Positions 1-9,434 are shown, counted from the first letter of the stretch. The stretch: DNA of 64,000 bases from Azospirillum sp. TSH100 (GCF_004923295.1 NZ_CP039640.1:248001-312000); one strand, 5' to 3'. Notes: a model not told the origin generated them from the sequence alone. Numbers and translations: made by a program.

Positions 1-1
1 C

Positions 2-1189
2 GAGCTGCTGGACCGTGCGGTGGAACGCCGCATGCTGAGCGACGTGCCGGTCGGCTTCTTCCTGTCCGGCGGCATCGACAGCGCCGCCATCGTGGCGCTC
101 GCGGCCCGGCACCGCGACCCGGCGTCGATGAAGACCTTCACCATCGGCTTCGACGAGCCGAGCTTCGACGAGAGCGGCTATGCCGCCGATGCCGCGCGCC
201 ATTACGGCACCGACCATGCCTGCCGCACGCTGAACCTCGACACCGCGGCGGGGATGCTGCCGGAGCTGCTGGGCCGGCTGGACGACCCCATCGCCGATCC
301 CTCCATCCTGCCGACGCATCTGCTGTCGCGCTTCGCCCGCGAACGGGTGACGGTGGCGCTGACCGGCGATGGCGGCGACGAGCTGTTCGCGGGGTACGAC
401 ACCTTCGACGCGCTCAGGACGGCGCGGCTCTACCACCATACCGTCCCCCGCCCGCTGCACCGGCTGGCCGAGGCGGTGGCCCACCGGCTGCCGCGCTCGG
501 ATCGCAACATGAGCTTCGACTTCAAGCTGCGCCGGGCGCTGCGCGGGCTGGGTCACCGGCCGGCGCACTGGATGCCGGCCTGGCTGGGTCCGGCCTCGGT
601 GGAGGAGGTGTCGCGGCTGTTCGGCGTCGAGCTGAGCGCCGACGAGCTGTATGACGAGGCCGACGCGCTGTGGCGCTCCGGCGCCAGCCGGCACGACGTC
701 GACCGCTCCATCGAGTTCTACGGCCGCTTCTATCTGGGCGAGAACCTTCTCATCAAGGCCGACCGCGCCAGCATGTTCTGCTCGCTGGAGACGCGCTCGC
801 CCTTCCTCGACCGCGACCTTGTCGCCTTCGTCAGCCGACTGCCGGCCGGGGTGAAGCTTCAGCCGAATGGGCTTCGCGGCGGCACCCGCAAATGGATCCT
901 CAAGAAGGCGATGGCGCCGCTGCTGCCGCCGGCGATCCTGTCGCGGCCCAAGAAGGGCTTCGGCATCCCCTTGAGCCGCTGGCTGCGCCACCTGCCCCAG
1001 CCGCCGCTTGACACCGCGGCGCGCATCGGGGTGGACGGCAAGTGGCTGGCTGCGCGCTGGGACGAGCACCGCAGCGGACAGGCCGATCACCGCGGCCTGC
1101 TGTGGGCCTGGACCGCGCTCGCCACCGCGCTGGACCGCCCGGCCCAGACTCCGGCACCGACCCCGGCACCGATGGAAAACGCAGCATGA
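2..1189 (+). CDS. asnB: Asparagine synthase (glutamine-hydrolysing), C-terminal part, truncated by window start
   Basis: The reading frame is open from the first bases, so the gene starts upstream of the window and only about 395 C-terminal residues are seen. The PP-loop SGGIDS of the ATP-pyrophosphatase domain lies at bases 65-82, followed by the FTIGFDEPSFDES and TGDGGDELFAGYD segments typical of class B asparagine synthetases. The family converts aspartate, ATP and glutamine to asparagine; the N-terminal glutaminase domain should lie outside the window. Homologues inside polysaccharide loci often amidate sugars or exosortase-linked substrates, and the neighbours here are surface-polysaccharide genes. 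The stop overlaps the next start (ATGA), so the two genes are translationally coupled. Confidence 0.92.
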   Translation, partial: ELLDRAVERRMLSDVPVGFFLSGGIDSAAIVALAARHRDPASMKTFTIGFDEPSFDESGYAADAARHYGTDHACRTLNLDTAAGMLPELLGRLDDPIADPSILPTHLLSRFARERVTVALTGDGGDELFAGYDTFDALRTARLYHHTVPRPLHRLAEAVAHRLPRSDRNMSFDFKLRRALRGLGHRPAHWMPAWLGPASVEEVSRLFGVELSADELYDEADALWRSGASRHDVDRSIEFYGRFYLGENLLIKADRASMFCSLETRSPFLDRDLVAFVSRLPAGVKLQPNGLRGGTRKWILKKAMAPLLPPAILSRPKKGFGIPLSRWLRHLPQPPLDTAARIGVDGKWLAARWDEHRSGQADHRGLLWAWTALATALDRPAQTPAPTPAPMENAA

Positions 1190-3093
1190 GCTTAGACAGT
1201 CTGGATCGCCCGCGTCCCCAGACACGCGGGGGAGCGGGCGGGCATGCCATTGCCCGCATCCTGGTCGGGCTGCTGCTGGGGCTGGGGACGCTGATCGTCG
1301 CCTATCAGTTCGGCATGAACATGCATGCCAGCACCGGCCTGCCCTATTGGGACGACTGGGGCTATTTCTTCGGCACCGCCCAGGGCGTGCAGCAGCCGCT
1401 GACCGTCCACTCGATCTTCGCCAAGGACAGCGACCATGTCGCGCCCTTCTTCAAGCTGCTGACACACGGGCTGTGGCAGGCCGTCGGCGTCGATTTCCTC
1501 GCCTTCCGGCTTCTCGGCTGGCTGGCCTTCGCCGCCATGCTCGCCTCTTACGCCCTGGTGCTGCTGCGCGATTGCGTGCGCTCGGCCTGGGATGGGGTGC
1601 CGGTCGTGGCGGCCGGGCTGTTCCTGACCGGCACGCTGAACAACGAGTATTTCTATTACCAGCACATGGGTCTGGCCCAGCCGATCTTCTTCACCTGCCT
1701 GTTCCTGTTCCTGCACACGCTGGCCCGCGGCCGGCTGCTGCTGGCGACGCTGTTCCTGCTGGCCTTCGGCTCCACCGGGGTGTTCGGCGCCAGCTATGCC
1801 CTTGGGGCGGCCGGGGCCGGGGCGGTGCTGGCCCTGCGCCGGGATGGGGAGCGGGCCAGCGAACTGAAAGACGGCCGGACGCTGGTGGCGGTCGGCGGCG
1901 GGCTGCTGCTGACCGTGGCGATGCTGTGGATGACCTTCCACGGCTCCTACGCCAACCACACCGGCCAGCCGCTGGTGCTGCCCTGGCATGCCGGCTTCTG
2001 GGCCTTCCAGCTGGGGGCCTTCGCCACCGCCGCCGGCCTGCCGGTGGAGGCGGTGGGGGCACCGCTGTCGCTGGCGGCGGGAGCGGCGGCCCTGGCGCTC
2101 TGCCTGATCCCGGCGGCGGGCCTGCTGCTGGGCCGCATCGGGCGGGAGAACCGCAACGCCGCCCTCGCCATTGCCGGGCTGATCGCCGGGGCGGTGATCG
2201 TCACCATGACCACCGCGCTGGGCCGGGCCGGGCTGTGCGGCGAGGGCATCGCCAACGCCATGCGCTGCGGCACCATCCCGCGCTACGCCTATCCGGTGCT
2301 GCTGGCCTTCCCCGCCGCGGTGGCCGGCTGGACGCTGCTGCTCGGCCGCCGGACGGGGGTGGGGGCCGGAGTGGGGACGTTTGCCGGTGTGGTGCTGGCG
2401 GCGGCGCTCGCCGTCGGCCATGGCGCCGGGACGGACGCCTTCTGGCGGCACTGGAGCGTCGCCGGCCTCAACCGCATGGTGGCGGAGCGCGACGCGGCGG
2501 CGGAACGCTGCGTCGCCACCTATCTGCACGCCATCCGCACGCCTGTTGGGATGGATTGGAGCCAGCCTCTGGTCTGTCCCTCCGCCTCGCCACGCAACAT
2601 CGCGCCCTTCCTCCAGGCCGCCTACGAGCTGAAGGCCGACTTCGTGCAGACGATCCTGGCCGACGCCGCGAGCCGGCCGGAGCGGGGGACGCTGGCGACG
2701 CTGCTGCAAGCGGGCAAGCTGGATGAGGCGTCGGCACGGCTGCGGCTGGAAGCATCGCCGCGCGACAGCGGACTGCTCGGCTCGCTCGACCGCTTCACGC
2801 AGCTTCCCTCCGGTTCGCTGGCGGCACTCGGCTGGGCGGTCGACGCGGCGGTGCCGGCGCCCGCTTCCTTCGTCCTGCTGGGGGTGGGCGACCGCATCGT
2901 CGCGACCGCCCCGACCGGCGGTGCGCGGCCCGACGTCGCCGCCGTGCTGAAGGATGGGCGGATGACCGACAGCGGCTTCAGCCTGGCGGTTCCGCCCGAG
3001 CTGGCCGGCCAGCGGGTGCGGCTGTTCGTTCTGGGCCATGACGGCGGACTGAAGGAACTGACGCCGCCCGGCGGGGTGGCGGCGACACCCTGA
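1186..3093 (+). CDS. Polytopic membrane protein, possible GT-C-like transferase
   Basis: This 635-residue protein has a first hydrophobic helix at about residues 24-41, then an acidic loop motif WDDW (residues 55-58), then roughly ten more hydrophobic segments up to about residue 430, and a soluble C-terminal tail of about 200 residues. Acidic residues in the first periplasmic loop are typical of GT-C glycosyltransferases that use polyprenyl-phosphate sugars, but no family-specific signature is recognised, so the function is a guess. The ATG at 1186 overlaps the asnB stop; a longer frame reaches further upstream but lies inside asnB. A strong hairpin terminator follows at once. The GT2 transferase and flippase-like gene on the opposite strand could supply a lipid-linked sugar donor. 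Confidence 0.7.
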   Translation: MSLDSLDRPRPQTRGGAGGHAIARILVGLLLGLGTLIVAYQFGMNMHASTGLPYWDDWGYFFGTAQGVQQPLTVHSIFAKDSDHVAPFFKLLTHGLWQAVGVDFLAFRLLGWLAFAAMLASYALVLLRDCVRSAWDGVPVVAAGLFLTGTLNNEYFYYQHMGLAQPIFFTCLFLFLHTLARGRLLLATLFLLAFGSTGVFGASYALGAAGAGAVLALRRDGERASELKDGRTLVAVGGGLLLTVAMLWMTFHGSYANHTGQPLVLPWHAGFWAFQLGAFATAAGLPVEAVGAPLSLAAGAAALALCLIPAAGLLLGRIGRENRNAALAIAGLIAGAVIVTMTTALGRAGLCGEGIANAMRCGTIPRYAYPVLLAFPAAVAGWTLLLGRRTGVGAGVGTFAGVVLAAALAVGHGAGTDAFWRHWSVAGLNRMVAERDAAAERCVATYLHAIRTPVGMDWSQPLVCPSASPRNIAPFLQAAYELKADFVQTILADAASRPERGTLATLLQAGKLDEASARLRLEASPRDSGLLGSLDRFTQLPSGSLAALGWAVDAAVPAPASFVLLGVGDRIVATAPTGGARPDVAAVLKDGRMTDSGFSLAVPPELAGQRVRLFVLGHDGGLKELTPPGGVAATP

Positions 3094-3098
3094 TACAG

Positions 3099-3134
3099 AA
3101 AGGCCCCGCACCGGGAACGGTACGGGGCCTTTTC
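3099..3134 (+). terminator. Bidirectional intrinsic terminator
   Basis: A ten-base perfect stem (AAAGGCCCCG with CGGGGCCTTT) encloses a 14-base loop and ends in a T-run on the plus strand. On the minus strand the stem is also flanked by T-rich sequence. It sits between two convergent genes (ends at 3093 and 3162) and probably serves both. Confidence 0.85.
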
Positions 3135-3161
3135 CCTGGCCTGTCTTTTCCGTAGGCGCCC

Positions 3162-4211
3162 TTAGTCGCGGAGGCTGCGGTCCGGCGGCGGCGGTTCGTC
3201 GAAGTTCAACATGGTCTTGATCGAATAGTGGCTCTTGCCCTGGCTCTCGAAATAGATGCGGACCAGCAGCTCGGCCAGCAGGCCCATCAGGATGCACATC
3301 ACCCCGGTGACCAGCCCCATCGTCACCAGGAGCGGCAGCGGCGTCAGGATGAAGGAGATGCCGTCGACCAGTTTCAGGTAGATGGCATAGATGCCGGCCA
3401 GCACCGACAGCCCCATGAACATCAGGCCGGCGAAGCCGAAGATGTAGATCGGCTTGGTCTCGTACTGGGTCAGGAACTTCACGACGACGAGGTCGAGCAC
3501 GACCTTCAGCACCCGCTCCAGCCCGTATTTCGACTGGCCGTGGCGGCGCGGGTGATGGCGCACCGGCATCTCGGTCAGCTTGGCCCCCTGCCAGCGGGCG
3601 TAGATCGGCACGAAGCGGTGCATCTCGCCATAGAGCCGGTAGCCCTGGAGCATCTGGCGCCGGTAGGCCTTCAGCGTGCAGCCATAGTCGTTCAGCTTCA
3701 CTCCGGAGATGGTGGAGATCAGCTTGTTGGCCATCCGGCTGGGCAGCGTGCGCAGCAGGAAGCCGTCCTGCCGGTCGGCGCGCCAGCCCGACACCACGTC
3801 GTACCCCTCGTCCAGCTTGGCGAGCAGGCCGGCGATGTCCTGCGGGTCGTTCTGGAGGTCGCCGTCCATCGGCACGATGACGTCGCCGCGGGCATGGTCG
3901 ATGCCGGCCATCATCGCCGCGGTCTGGCCGACGTTGCGGCGGAAATTGATGACGCGGATGCGGCGGTCGGACGCCACCCGCTGCAACTCCGCCTCCGTCC
4001 CGTCGGTGGAGCCGTCATTGACGAAGATGACCTCGAAGCTCCGGCCCAGCCCGTCGAGCGCCGGGATCAGCCGGCCGCACAGGGGGGCGATGTTGTCCTC
4101 CTCGTTATAGACCGGGATCAGGACCGAGACGGAAACCGTGCCGGCGTCCATGCTGGCGGATCCGGGGGTAAGCAGGAGGGTCATCGAACGGGTCCGGAGG
4201 CTGCTGGTCAT
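3162..4211 (-). CDS. GT2 family glycosyltransferase with C-terminal membrane anchor (DPM1/ArnC/GtrB type)
   Basis: This 349-residue protein has a GT-A catalytic domain (VSVLIPVYNEE at 27-37, FVNDGSTDGT at 63-72, the metal-binding MDGD at 115-118) followed by two hydrophobic segments at about 255-280 and 292-318. That is the layout of polyprenyl-phosphate glycosyltransferases, which load a sugar from a nucleotide donor onto undecaprenyl phosphate at the inner face of the cytoplasmic membrane. Several Met codons are possible starts (4211, 4184, 4151) and none has a strong Shine-Dalgarno; 4211 gives the longest sensible N-terminus. The next gene upstream on the same strand is a flippase-like membrane protein 71 bp away, so the pair probably forms one operon making or moving a lipid-linked sugar. 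Confidence 0.88.
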   Translation of the reverse strand: MTSSLRTRSMTLLLTPGSASMDAGTVSVSVLIPVYNEEDNIAPLCGRLIPALDGLGRSFEVIFVNDGSTDGTEAELQRVASDRRIRVINFRRNVGQTAAMMAGIDHARGDVIVPMDGDLQNDPQDIAGLLAKLDEGYDVVSGWRADRQDGFLLRTLPSRMANKLISTISGVKLNDYGCTLKAYRRQMLQGYRLYGEMHRFVPIYARWQGAKLTEMPVRHHPRRHGQSKYGLERVLKVVLDLVVVKFLTQYETKPIYIFGFAGLMFMGLSVLAGIYAIYLKLVDGISFILTPLPLLVTMGLVTGVMCILMGLLAELLVRIYFESQGKSHYSIKTMLNFDEPPPPDRSLRD

Positions 4212-4282
4212 CTGTGGGTGCGATGCCGGGCCATGGTATGGCCGCTGGATCCGGCAAGCGCAACGGCTAATTGGGCGGTGAA

Positions 4283-5230
4283 TCAGGCGGTGCGGCGTTC
4301 GCGCAGAATCGTCAGGTCGATGACGGCGCCCAGCAGGGCCACCATCACCTGGAAGGCGAGGATGCCGAAGCCCAACGCCAGCGACTGGGCATGCGGCACG
4401 CCGACCAGATCGAGCAGGCCGACCAGCGACGCCTCGCGCAGGCCGATGCCGGCGACGGTGACCGGCATCAGCACGATCACCGACATCAGTCCGATCACGG
4501 CACTCCACACCGAAAAGGGCTGATCGATGCCGACCGCCAGCCCCAGGGACTGGCTGCCGGCAACCGCCGCCACCTGCACCGCGATCCCGACGACGACCGA
4601 CAGCAAGGCCCGCCCCGGCCGGCGCGTCTGGTCGCGCCAAGCCTCCAGGAAGCGGCGCAGGGGGCCGAGCAGCAGGGCCTCGCGCTTCGGCCCGGCGCGC
4701 CAGCCCAGCAGGGCCAGCAGCAGGGCGCGCGCCGGCGCCCAGGCCATCAGCACGGTCGCCACGACCAGCCCGGTCAGCACCAGCCCGACCGCCGCCAGCA
4801 GCCCGCCGCCGAAGCGGGCCGACTGCACCGCCAGCCCGCCGCCGGTCAGCAGAAGCAACCCGACGATCCCCGTCACCTTGTCGAAGGCAACCGCCGAGAC
4901 GATGCGGCCGCCACCCTCCTGGCCCTGCCCTTCGTCCCGGCTGAGCCGGTAGGCCTTCACCGCCTCCCCCGCCAACTGGCCGGGCAGCACCAGCGCATAG
5001 AGCTGCGCCACCAGCGTGTAGGCGAGCAGCCGTCCTGCCCGCAGTTCCGGCAGCAGCACCCGCAACTTCAGCGCGTTCAGCACATGCATCAGGAAGAACA
5101 GCAGCCCGGCGAGCCCCATCAGCCCCGGCGAGACCACCGCCAGCACCCGCCCAACCTCCGCCACATCGACCCGCCACAGCAGCAGGACAACCAGCAGTGC
5201 GCTGACCAGGGCTTTCAGGCGGGAACTCAT
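4283..5230 (-). CDS. UPF0104/LPG-synthase-TM-like integral membrane protein
   Basis: This 315-residue protein has about eight hydrophobic helices, the segment LPGQLAGEAVKAYRL and a following FDKVTG, which match the lysylphosphatidylglycerol-synthase transmembrane family (YbhN/AglD-type). Members without a synthase domain are often found beside GT2 transferases in polysaccharide and glycolipid loci, where a role in flipping or membrane glycolipid handling is suspected but unproven. It precedes the GT2 gene on the same strand with 71 bp between them. The upstream 365 bp is AT-rich and should hold its promoter. Confidence 0.8.
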   Translation of the reverse strand: MSSRLKALVSALLVVLLLWRVDVAEVGRVLAVVSPGLMGLAGLLFFLMHVLNALKLRVLLPELRAGRLLAYTLVAQLYALVLPGQLAGEAVKAYRLSRDEGQGQEGGGRIVSAVAFDKVTGIVGLLLLTGGGLAVQSARFGGGLLAAVGLVLTGLVVATVLMAWAPARALLLALLGWRAGPKREALLLGPLRRFLEAWRDQTRRPGRALLSVVVGIAVQVAAVAGSQSLGLAVGIDQPFSVWSAVIGLMSVIVLMPVTVAGIGLREASLVGLLDLVGVPHAQSLALGFGILAFQVMVALLGAVIDLTILRERRTA

Positions 5231-5595
5231 TTAAAGATGCCTTTTCATGAAGTCATTAAAGCAATGCGGTTCCGTCAAACCGCTCGGTCAGAGATGCATG
5301 TGGGCCTTATCCGAGTCCACAGGATAACTCAACGAAGAGCAGAGCCTCACCCCACAGACGCGCAAGTCATATCCAACGGACGCCCCAATCAGAACCGGAA
5401 CCCCATTGCCACCACCTATTTCTTTGATATCGTCAATTTCGACAATTTAAAGTTACAGACCCATCACAAATCCAACTGCGATATTGGGTCGCATCCCTAT
5501 CAATTCAGTGTGGATACCGCGCAAACGTTACCCGCAAAGATTGACCTGAAATAATTATATATGACCTAATTTCTATACAATTTTTATGTGGGTTT
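5231..5595. promoter_or_regulatory. AT-rich divergent intergenic region
   Basis: These 365 bp separate two divergently transcribed operons and contain no convincing gene. The right half (about 5410-5595) is far richer in A and T than the coding DNA on either side. On the plus strand TTGACC (5541-5546) is followed 18 bp later by CCTAAT (5565-5570), a plausible sigma-70-like promoter for the lipoprotein operon starting at 5596. A TCATGA palindrome lies at 5245-5250, just upstream of the minus-strand start. Confidence 0.45.
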
Positions 5596-7011
5596 ATGGG
5601 GGTTGCATTGGCTTTTCTCGATATCGTTAACGTTGCTCAACCATGGGGTGGCAAAACGGGGCGCCGCCTCCGGGTGGTTGCCGGCATGTTCGGCCTGCTG
5701 CTGCTTGCCGGCTGCGCCGGTGGGGTCTCGCGCCAGGACGCAATGACCTTCAACACCACTCTTGCCCAGGGAGATTACTCCTCCGCCGCCAAGGTGGCCC
5801 TGGCATCAGGCGCGATCGAACCTGACGGGAAATCGAAGAACCTTGCCTGGTCGCTGAACGCCGGTTCGACACTCGTCTATGCCGGACAACCGGCGCAAGC
5901 CGTGAAGGTTCTCGACGGCGCGGAAACCCTGATGAAGGAGCAGGATCTCAGCAACTTCGGCAACACCCAGTACGAGTACGCCACCTATGACGGCATCATG
6001 GTCAACGTCTACAAAGGGTTGGCCTTCCTGGGAGCCGGAGACAAGGCAAGCGCCCGTGTCGAGTTCAACCGCGTAGGCGACCGGCAGTCCCGCGCAGAAG
6101 AGGAATTCGCCAAAAAGAAGCAAAAGCTGGACGACGAAATAAAAAACAAGTCCGATGGCTCCTTCGATATTGCCACAGCGATGCAGCGCGCCCAGGAAGA
6201 CAACTCCTACAAGGATTTCCAGAAGGAACTCGGAAAGTACGCGAATTATCGGCCGTTCATCAATCCGGCTGCCAGCTACTTGCGGGCTCTTTATCTGATG
6301 AGCAGTGCGGAAGGCGCAAGCGATCTGGAAATGGCCCGTTCCGAGCTTATCCGGGTACGCGACATGGTCGGGCCGAGCCAGTTGATCAAGGAGGACCTCG
6401 CCCTTCTGACCCAGAACCGTAAGAAAGCCACCGCCAAGACCTGGGTGGTGTTCGAGAACGGTCAGGCCCCGACCTTCGCCGAATACAGGATCACCTTCCC
6501 GGTGCCGGTCCTGCAGAAGAAGGGTCACATCGGCGTCAGCGCGGTCACCATCGCCCTGCCCCGCATGGACTTCCACCCCCAGGCCGACGGGCATCTGTCC
6601 ATTGCCGCCGGCAAGGCGGAAACGCAGACCTCGCCCATCGGCGACTTCGACCGCGTGATGGCCAGCGAGTTCCAGCGCCGCCAGGATGCAGTCATGGCCC
6701 GCGCGGTCGCCGAGGCGATGGTGAAGATCGGGCTGCAATCGGCGGCGAACCAGACCGACAACCAGTTCCTGAAGATCGCCGCCATCGTGGGGTCCCAGAT
6801 CTCCACGGCGGACACCCGGTCCTGGACATCGCTTCCCAAGCTCTTTGAAGCGGCCCGTCTCGATGCGCCGAAGGATGGGCGTCTGACGCTCCGCACCCAG
6901 GCCGGCTCCCCCATCGGAACCGTCGAGGTGCCGGCCGACCAGTCCTCCATCGTCTACGTCAAGGAAGTGGCTCCGGGTTCCAGCCCGTCCATCCAGGTCT
7001 TCCCGCTATGA
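5596..7011 (+). CDS. COG3014-like outer-membrane lipoprotein, first gene of envelope operon
   Basis: This 471-residue protein has a lipoprotein signal (hydrophobic FGLLLLAGC, lipidated Cys40). The remainder is helical and resembles tetratricopeptide-type proteins of the COG3014 group, with an alpha region to about residue 290 and a more beta-like region after it. The 40-residue signal is long; a start nearer residue 28 is possible, but the ATG at 5596 is kept. Its partners downstream (YcfL, LpoB, a DUF6844-like protein, CsgG-like) form a conserved neighbourhood in proteobacteria. That points to a periplasmic or outer-membrane assembly linked to peptidoglycan-synthase activation or export; the exact job is unknown. 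The stop overlaps the next ATG. Confidence 0.72.
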   Translation: MGVALAFLDIVNVAQPWGGKTGRRLRVVAGMFGLLLLAGCAGGVSRQDAMTFNTTLAQGDYSSAAKVALASGAIEPDGKSKNLAWSLNAGSTLVYAGQPAQAVKVLDGAETLMKEQDLSNFGNTQYEYATYDGIMVNVYKGLAFLGAGDKASARVEFNRVGDRQSRAEEEFAKKKQKLDDEIKNKSDGSFDIATAMQRAQEDNSYKDFQKELGKYANYRPFINPAASYLRALYLMSSAEGASDLEMARSELIRVRDMVGPSQLIKEDLALLTQNRKKATAKTWVVFENGQAPTFAEYRITFPVPVLQKKGHIGVSAVTIALPRMDFHPQADGHLSIAAGKAETQTSPIGDFDRVMASEFQRRQDAVMARAVAEAMVKIGLQSAANQTDNQFLKIAAIVGSQISTADTRSWTSLPKLFEAARLDAPKDGRLTLRTQAGSPIGTVEVPADQSSIVYVKEVAPGSSPSIQVFPL

Positions 7012-7415
7012 GGATGCCATCCTCGCTGGCCGCAGCGGCGATGATCGCCATCGGACTGGGGCTGGGGCTCACTGCCTGTGCTCCGGTTCCGCCGCCGCCG
7101 GCACCGCCCCCCACCGATCCGCGCGTGTTCATCCTGCCCGACGTGCCGATCACCGCCGACGCCCCGGCCGTTTCGACGCAAGCCGGCCTGCTGCGCGTGA
7201 CGGTGCGTCTGGTGAACCGCACGCCGATGGACATTCCCGTCGTCGCCACCACCGACTGGGCCGACGCGCAAGGGCGGCCGATCCGCAGCACGGTCTCGGC
7301 CCCGCGCCGGCTGACCGTTCCGCGCTTTGGCGATGCCGTCGTCGACAGTGTCGCTCCCCGCGCCACCGCAGCCGCTTTCCGTGTCCGGGTCGAATTCGAC
7401 CCGGCGGCGCCCTGA
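7008..7415 (+). CDS. ycfL: YcfL-like lipoprotein (DUF1425)
   Basis: This 135-residue protein has a lipoprotein signal ending in LTAC (Cys24) and a small beta-rich domain (residues 40-132) matching the YcfL/DUF1425 family. In enterobacteria ycfL sits directly upstream of lpoB (ycfM), and the same order is kept here. Its start overlaps the preceding stop (ATGA). Function is unknown. The context supports an accessory role with LpoB at the outer membrane. Confidence 0.75.
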   Translation: MRMPSSLAAAAMIAIGLGLGLTACAPVPPPPAPPPTDPRVFILPDVPITADAPAVSTQAGLLRVTVRLVNRTPMDIPVVATTDWADAQGRPIRSTVSAPRRLTVPRFGDAVVDSVAPRATAAAFRVRVEFDPAAP

Positions 7416-7455
7416 GACTTCTTCCGCCAGAGACTTCTTCAGAATGAGACACAGC

Positions 7456-8088
7456 ATGCCCCACTCCTTCCGCGGCCGCATGGCCCGGCTGTTCGCCGTC
7501 ACCGCGCTTGTCGGTCTCACCGCCTGCGTCCAGACCACCACCCAAACGACGATGATCGATCCACGCGCCGACCGCAGCGCCATCGGTGCCGGGCTGGACA
7601 TGCGGGACTTCGAGACCGCGGCCAGCGACACCGTGCAGTCCATGCTGTCGTCGCCGGCGCTCACCAAGCCGGGCGGCGGCCGCTATGTCCTGGCCGTCTC
7701 CCGCGTGACAAACGACACCATGCAGCGGATCGACACCGACCTGCTGGTCAAGAAGGTCCGCGTCGACCTGCTCAACTCCGGCAAGGTGGTCGTCACCACC
7801 GCGGTCGGGCTGGCGGGGCCGGAAGATCCCATGGCGATGAAGACGCGCCAGCTCCGCGGCTCGGGCGAGTTCAACCAGTCCCACGTCGCCCGCAAAGGAC
7901 AGATGATCGCCCCCGACCTCAGCCTGTCCGGAAAGATCATCCAGCACGACAACCGGCTGGGCGACGGGACTCAGCGCATCGATTACGCCTTCCAGCTGTC
8001 GCTCACCGACATCAACACCGGCCTCGCCATCTGGGAAGGCGAAACGCCGATCTCCAAGCTGTCCTCCTCCCGCACGGTGTCCTGGTGA
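7456..8088 (+). CDS. lpoB: LpoB-like penicillin-binding-protein activator lipoprotein
   Basis: This 210-residue protein has a lipobox LTAC (Cys24) followed by a CsgG/LpoB-fold domain (strands around RYVLAVSRVTNDTMQRIDTDLL and a Thr/Ser-rich C-terminal beta sheet). LpoB proteins are outer-membrane lipoproteins that reach through the periplasm to stimulate class A penicillin-binding proteins. The linker between Cys24 and the domain is short, so direct PBP1b contact is not assured. Start choice: ATG at 7444 or 7456; 7456 has a weak GAG at suitable spacing and gives a compact signal peptide. A direct repeat GAGACTTCTTC occurs at 7414-7424 and 7430-7440 in the gap before the start. Confidence 0.8.
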   Translation: MPHSFRGRMARLFAVTALVGLTACVQTTTQTTMIDPRADRSAIGAGLDMRDFETAASDTVQSMLSSPALTKPGGGRYVLAVSRVTNDTMQRIDTDLLVKKVRVDLLNSGKVVVTTAVGLAGPEDPMAMKTRQLRGSGEFNQSHVARKGQMIAPDLSLSGKIIQHDNRLGDGTQRIDYAFQLSLTDINTGLAIWEGETPISKLSSSRTVSW

Positions 8089-9434
8089 TGATCGGCCGCC
8101 GTATGGTCCTGGCTCTGCCGGCCGCGTTCGCGGCCTGGCGGACCGCCTTTGCCGCCGGCCCGGCAGACATTCCCACGGAGGCCGGCGACCAGATCACGGT
8201 TGCGGCCCGGGCATCCGTCATCGCACCGCCACCCGACGGCACGCTCGAGGAGCGGATGGAGGCCTTCATCGAGGAAAGCGGTTTCGGTGCCCGCGCCGCG
8301 CGCAACGAGCTGTTCATCCTCCAGGGAACCGCGCCGGTTCAGGTGCCTTCGACGAATCCCGACTGGATACGCTTCCGCCAGAACGCCTACACCAGCGCGT
8401 TGCTGGACGCCCAGGCCAAGTTCGTCGCCGAGCAGAACACCCAGATCCTGACGAAGACCACGCTCGACTTCTTCAAGTCGGCGAACGAGACGCCACCACC
8501 CTATGTCGACATGAAGACGCCGGGACAGGTGGCCGACGTGCTGCGCAAGCTGCTGGCCGTCGCCAACGGGACGCTCGACAAGGAACTGCAGAATCTCGGC
8601 ATCGACCCCAGGCAGTTCGAGAGCATGCCGGAAGCCCAGCGCTCGGCCATGCTCACGAACCATCTGAAGACCTCCACCATCGAGCATTCCTTCGGCGATA
8701 CCGTCGGACTGTGTCCGGTGATGACCTTCGAGGAGTGGAACAACGGCGCCGGCCGCATCGGGGTGGTCGCCGTCTCCTCCGCGATGATGCGCGACTTCGC
8801 CCAGCAGGTGCTGCGGCTGCGTGGCGAGTTTCCCGCCAATCCGGCGCGTGCCCAGGACCTGTCGAAGCTGACGGGCGACAAGACCAAGCTGATCAGCGAT
8901 TTCGGCGTCCGCCGCATGTTCGACAGCCAGGGACTGCCGGTCGTCGTGTCCTTCGCGCAGTGGGCGTCGGCTTACCGCGGAACCGACCCGGCAATGGCCG
9001 CCAACTACCGCGATGCCGCCGCCCATCAGGCGGAAGCGATCGCCGACGGTCAGCTCGCCGACTTCCTGAAGGGCAGCATCAGCTATGACCGCAACTCGAC
9101 GACCGGTCAGGAGATCGACCGCATCGCCGTGAGCCTGCCCGACAGTTCCTCCGTCGAGGACACCAAGCGTCTGATCGACGAGATGCACAAAGCGATCAAG
9201 CGTACGGCCAACGTCAACCTGACCGGGCTGCGCACGCTGAAGGTCTGGACCGGGCAGCATCCCGCCGCACCCGACCAGACCATCGTCGGGGTGGTGAGGA
9301 TGTGGTCGGCTGCCGGGGAGCAGGCGATGCGCAACCGCGTGGCCCCGAAGCCGGCGGCGGCCTCCTCCTCCGTTCCCGGCGGGGCGTCGGGTGAAACCCA
9401 GGGCCGCAAGCTCATGAACGCCGACGACTTCTGA
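8088..9434 (+). CDS. Exported protein, DUF6844-like, of envelope operon
   Basis: This 448-residue protein has an N-terminal Sec-type signal peptide (RRMVLALPAAFAAW then AFA before residue 24). The mature part begins with a conserved segment around EERMEAFIEESGFG and carries charged and alanine-rich stretches. I associate it with the DUF6844 family, which is found next to lpoB-like and csgG-like genes, but no catalytic motif is visible and the function is not known. The ATG at 8088 overlaps the lpoB stop (TGATG); a GTG three bases earlier is an alternative. It belongs to the five-gene operon 5596-10689. Confidence 0.62.
   Translation: MIGRRMVLALPAAFAAWRTAFAAGPADIPTEAGDQITVAARASVIAPPPDGTLEERMEAFIEESGFGARAARNELFILQGTAPVQVPSTNPDWIRFRQNAYTSALLDAQAKFVAEQNTQILTKTTLDFFKSANETPPPYVDMKTPGQVADVLRKLLAVANGTLDKELQNLGIDPRQFESMPEAQRSAMLTNHLKTSTIEHSFGDTVGLCPVMTFEEWNNGAGRIGVVAVSSAMMRDFAQQVLRLRGEFPANPARAQDLSKLTGDKTKLISDFGVRRMFDSQGLPVVVSFAQWASAYRGTDPAMAANYRDAAAHQAEAIADGQLADFLKGSISYDRNSTTGQEIDRIAVSLPDSSSVEDTKRLIDEMHKAIKRTANVNLTGLRTLKVWTGQHPAAPDQTIVGVVRMWSAAGEQAMRNRVAPKPAAASSSVPGGASGETQGRKLMNADDF

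Noticed and set aside
1192..3297. 701-codon open frame on the minus strand
   Set aside because: Antisense to the polytopic membrane protein; Gln/Arg/Gly-rich translation typical of high-GC shadow frames.
7414..7440. Direct repeat GAGACTTCTTC as a functional site
   Set aside because: Two copies only, one overlapping the ycfL stop; probably a small local duplication.
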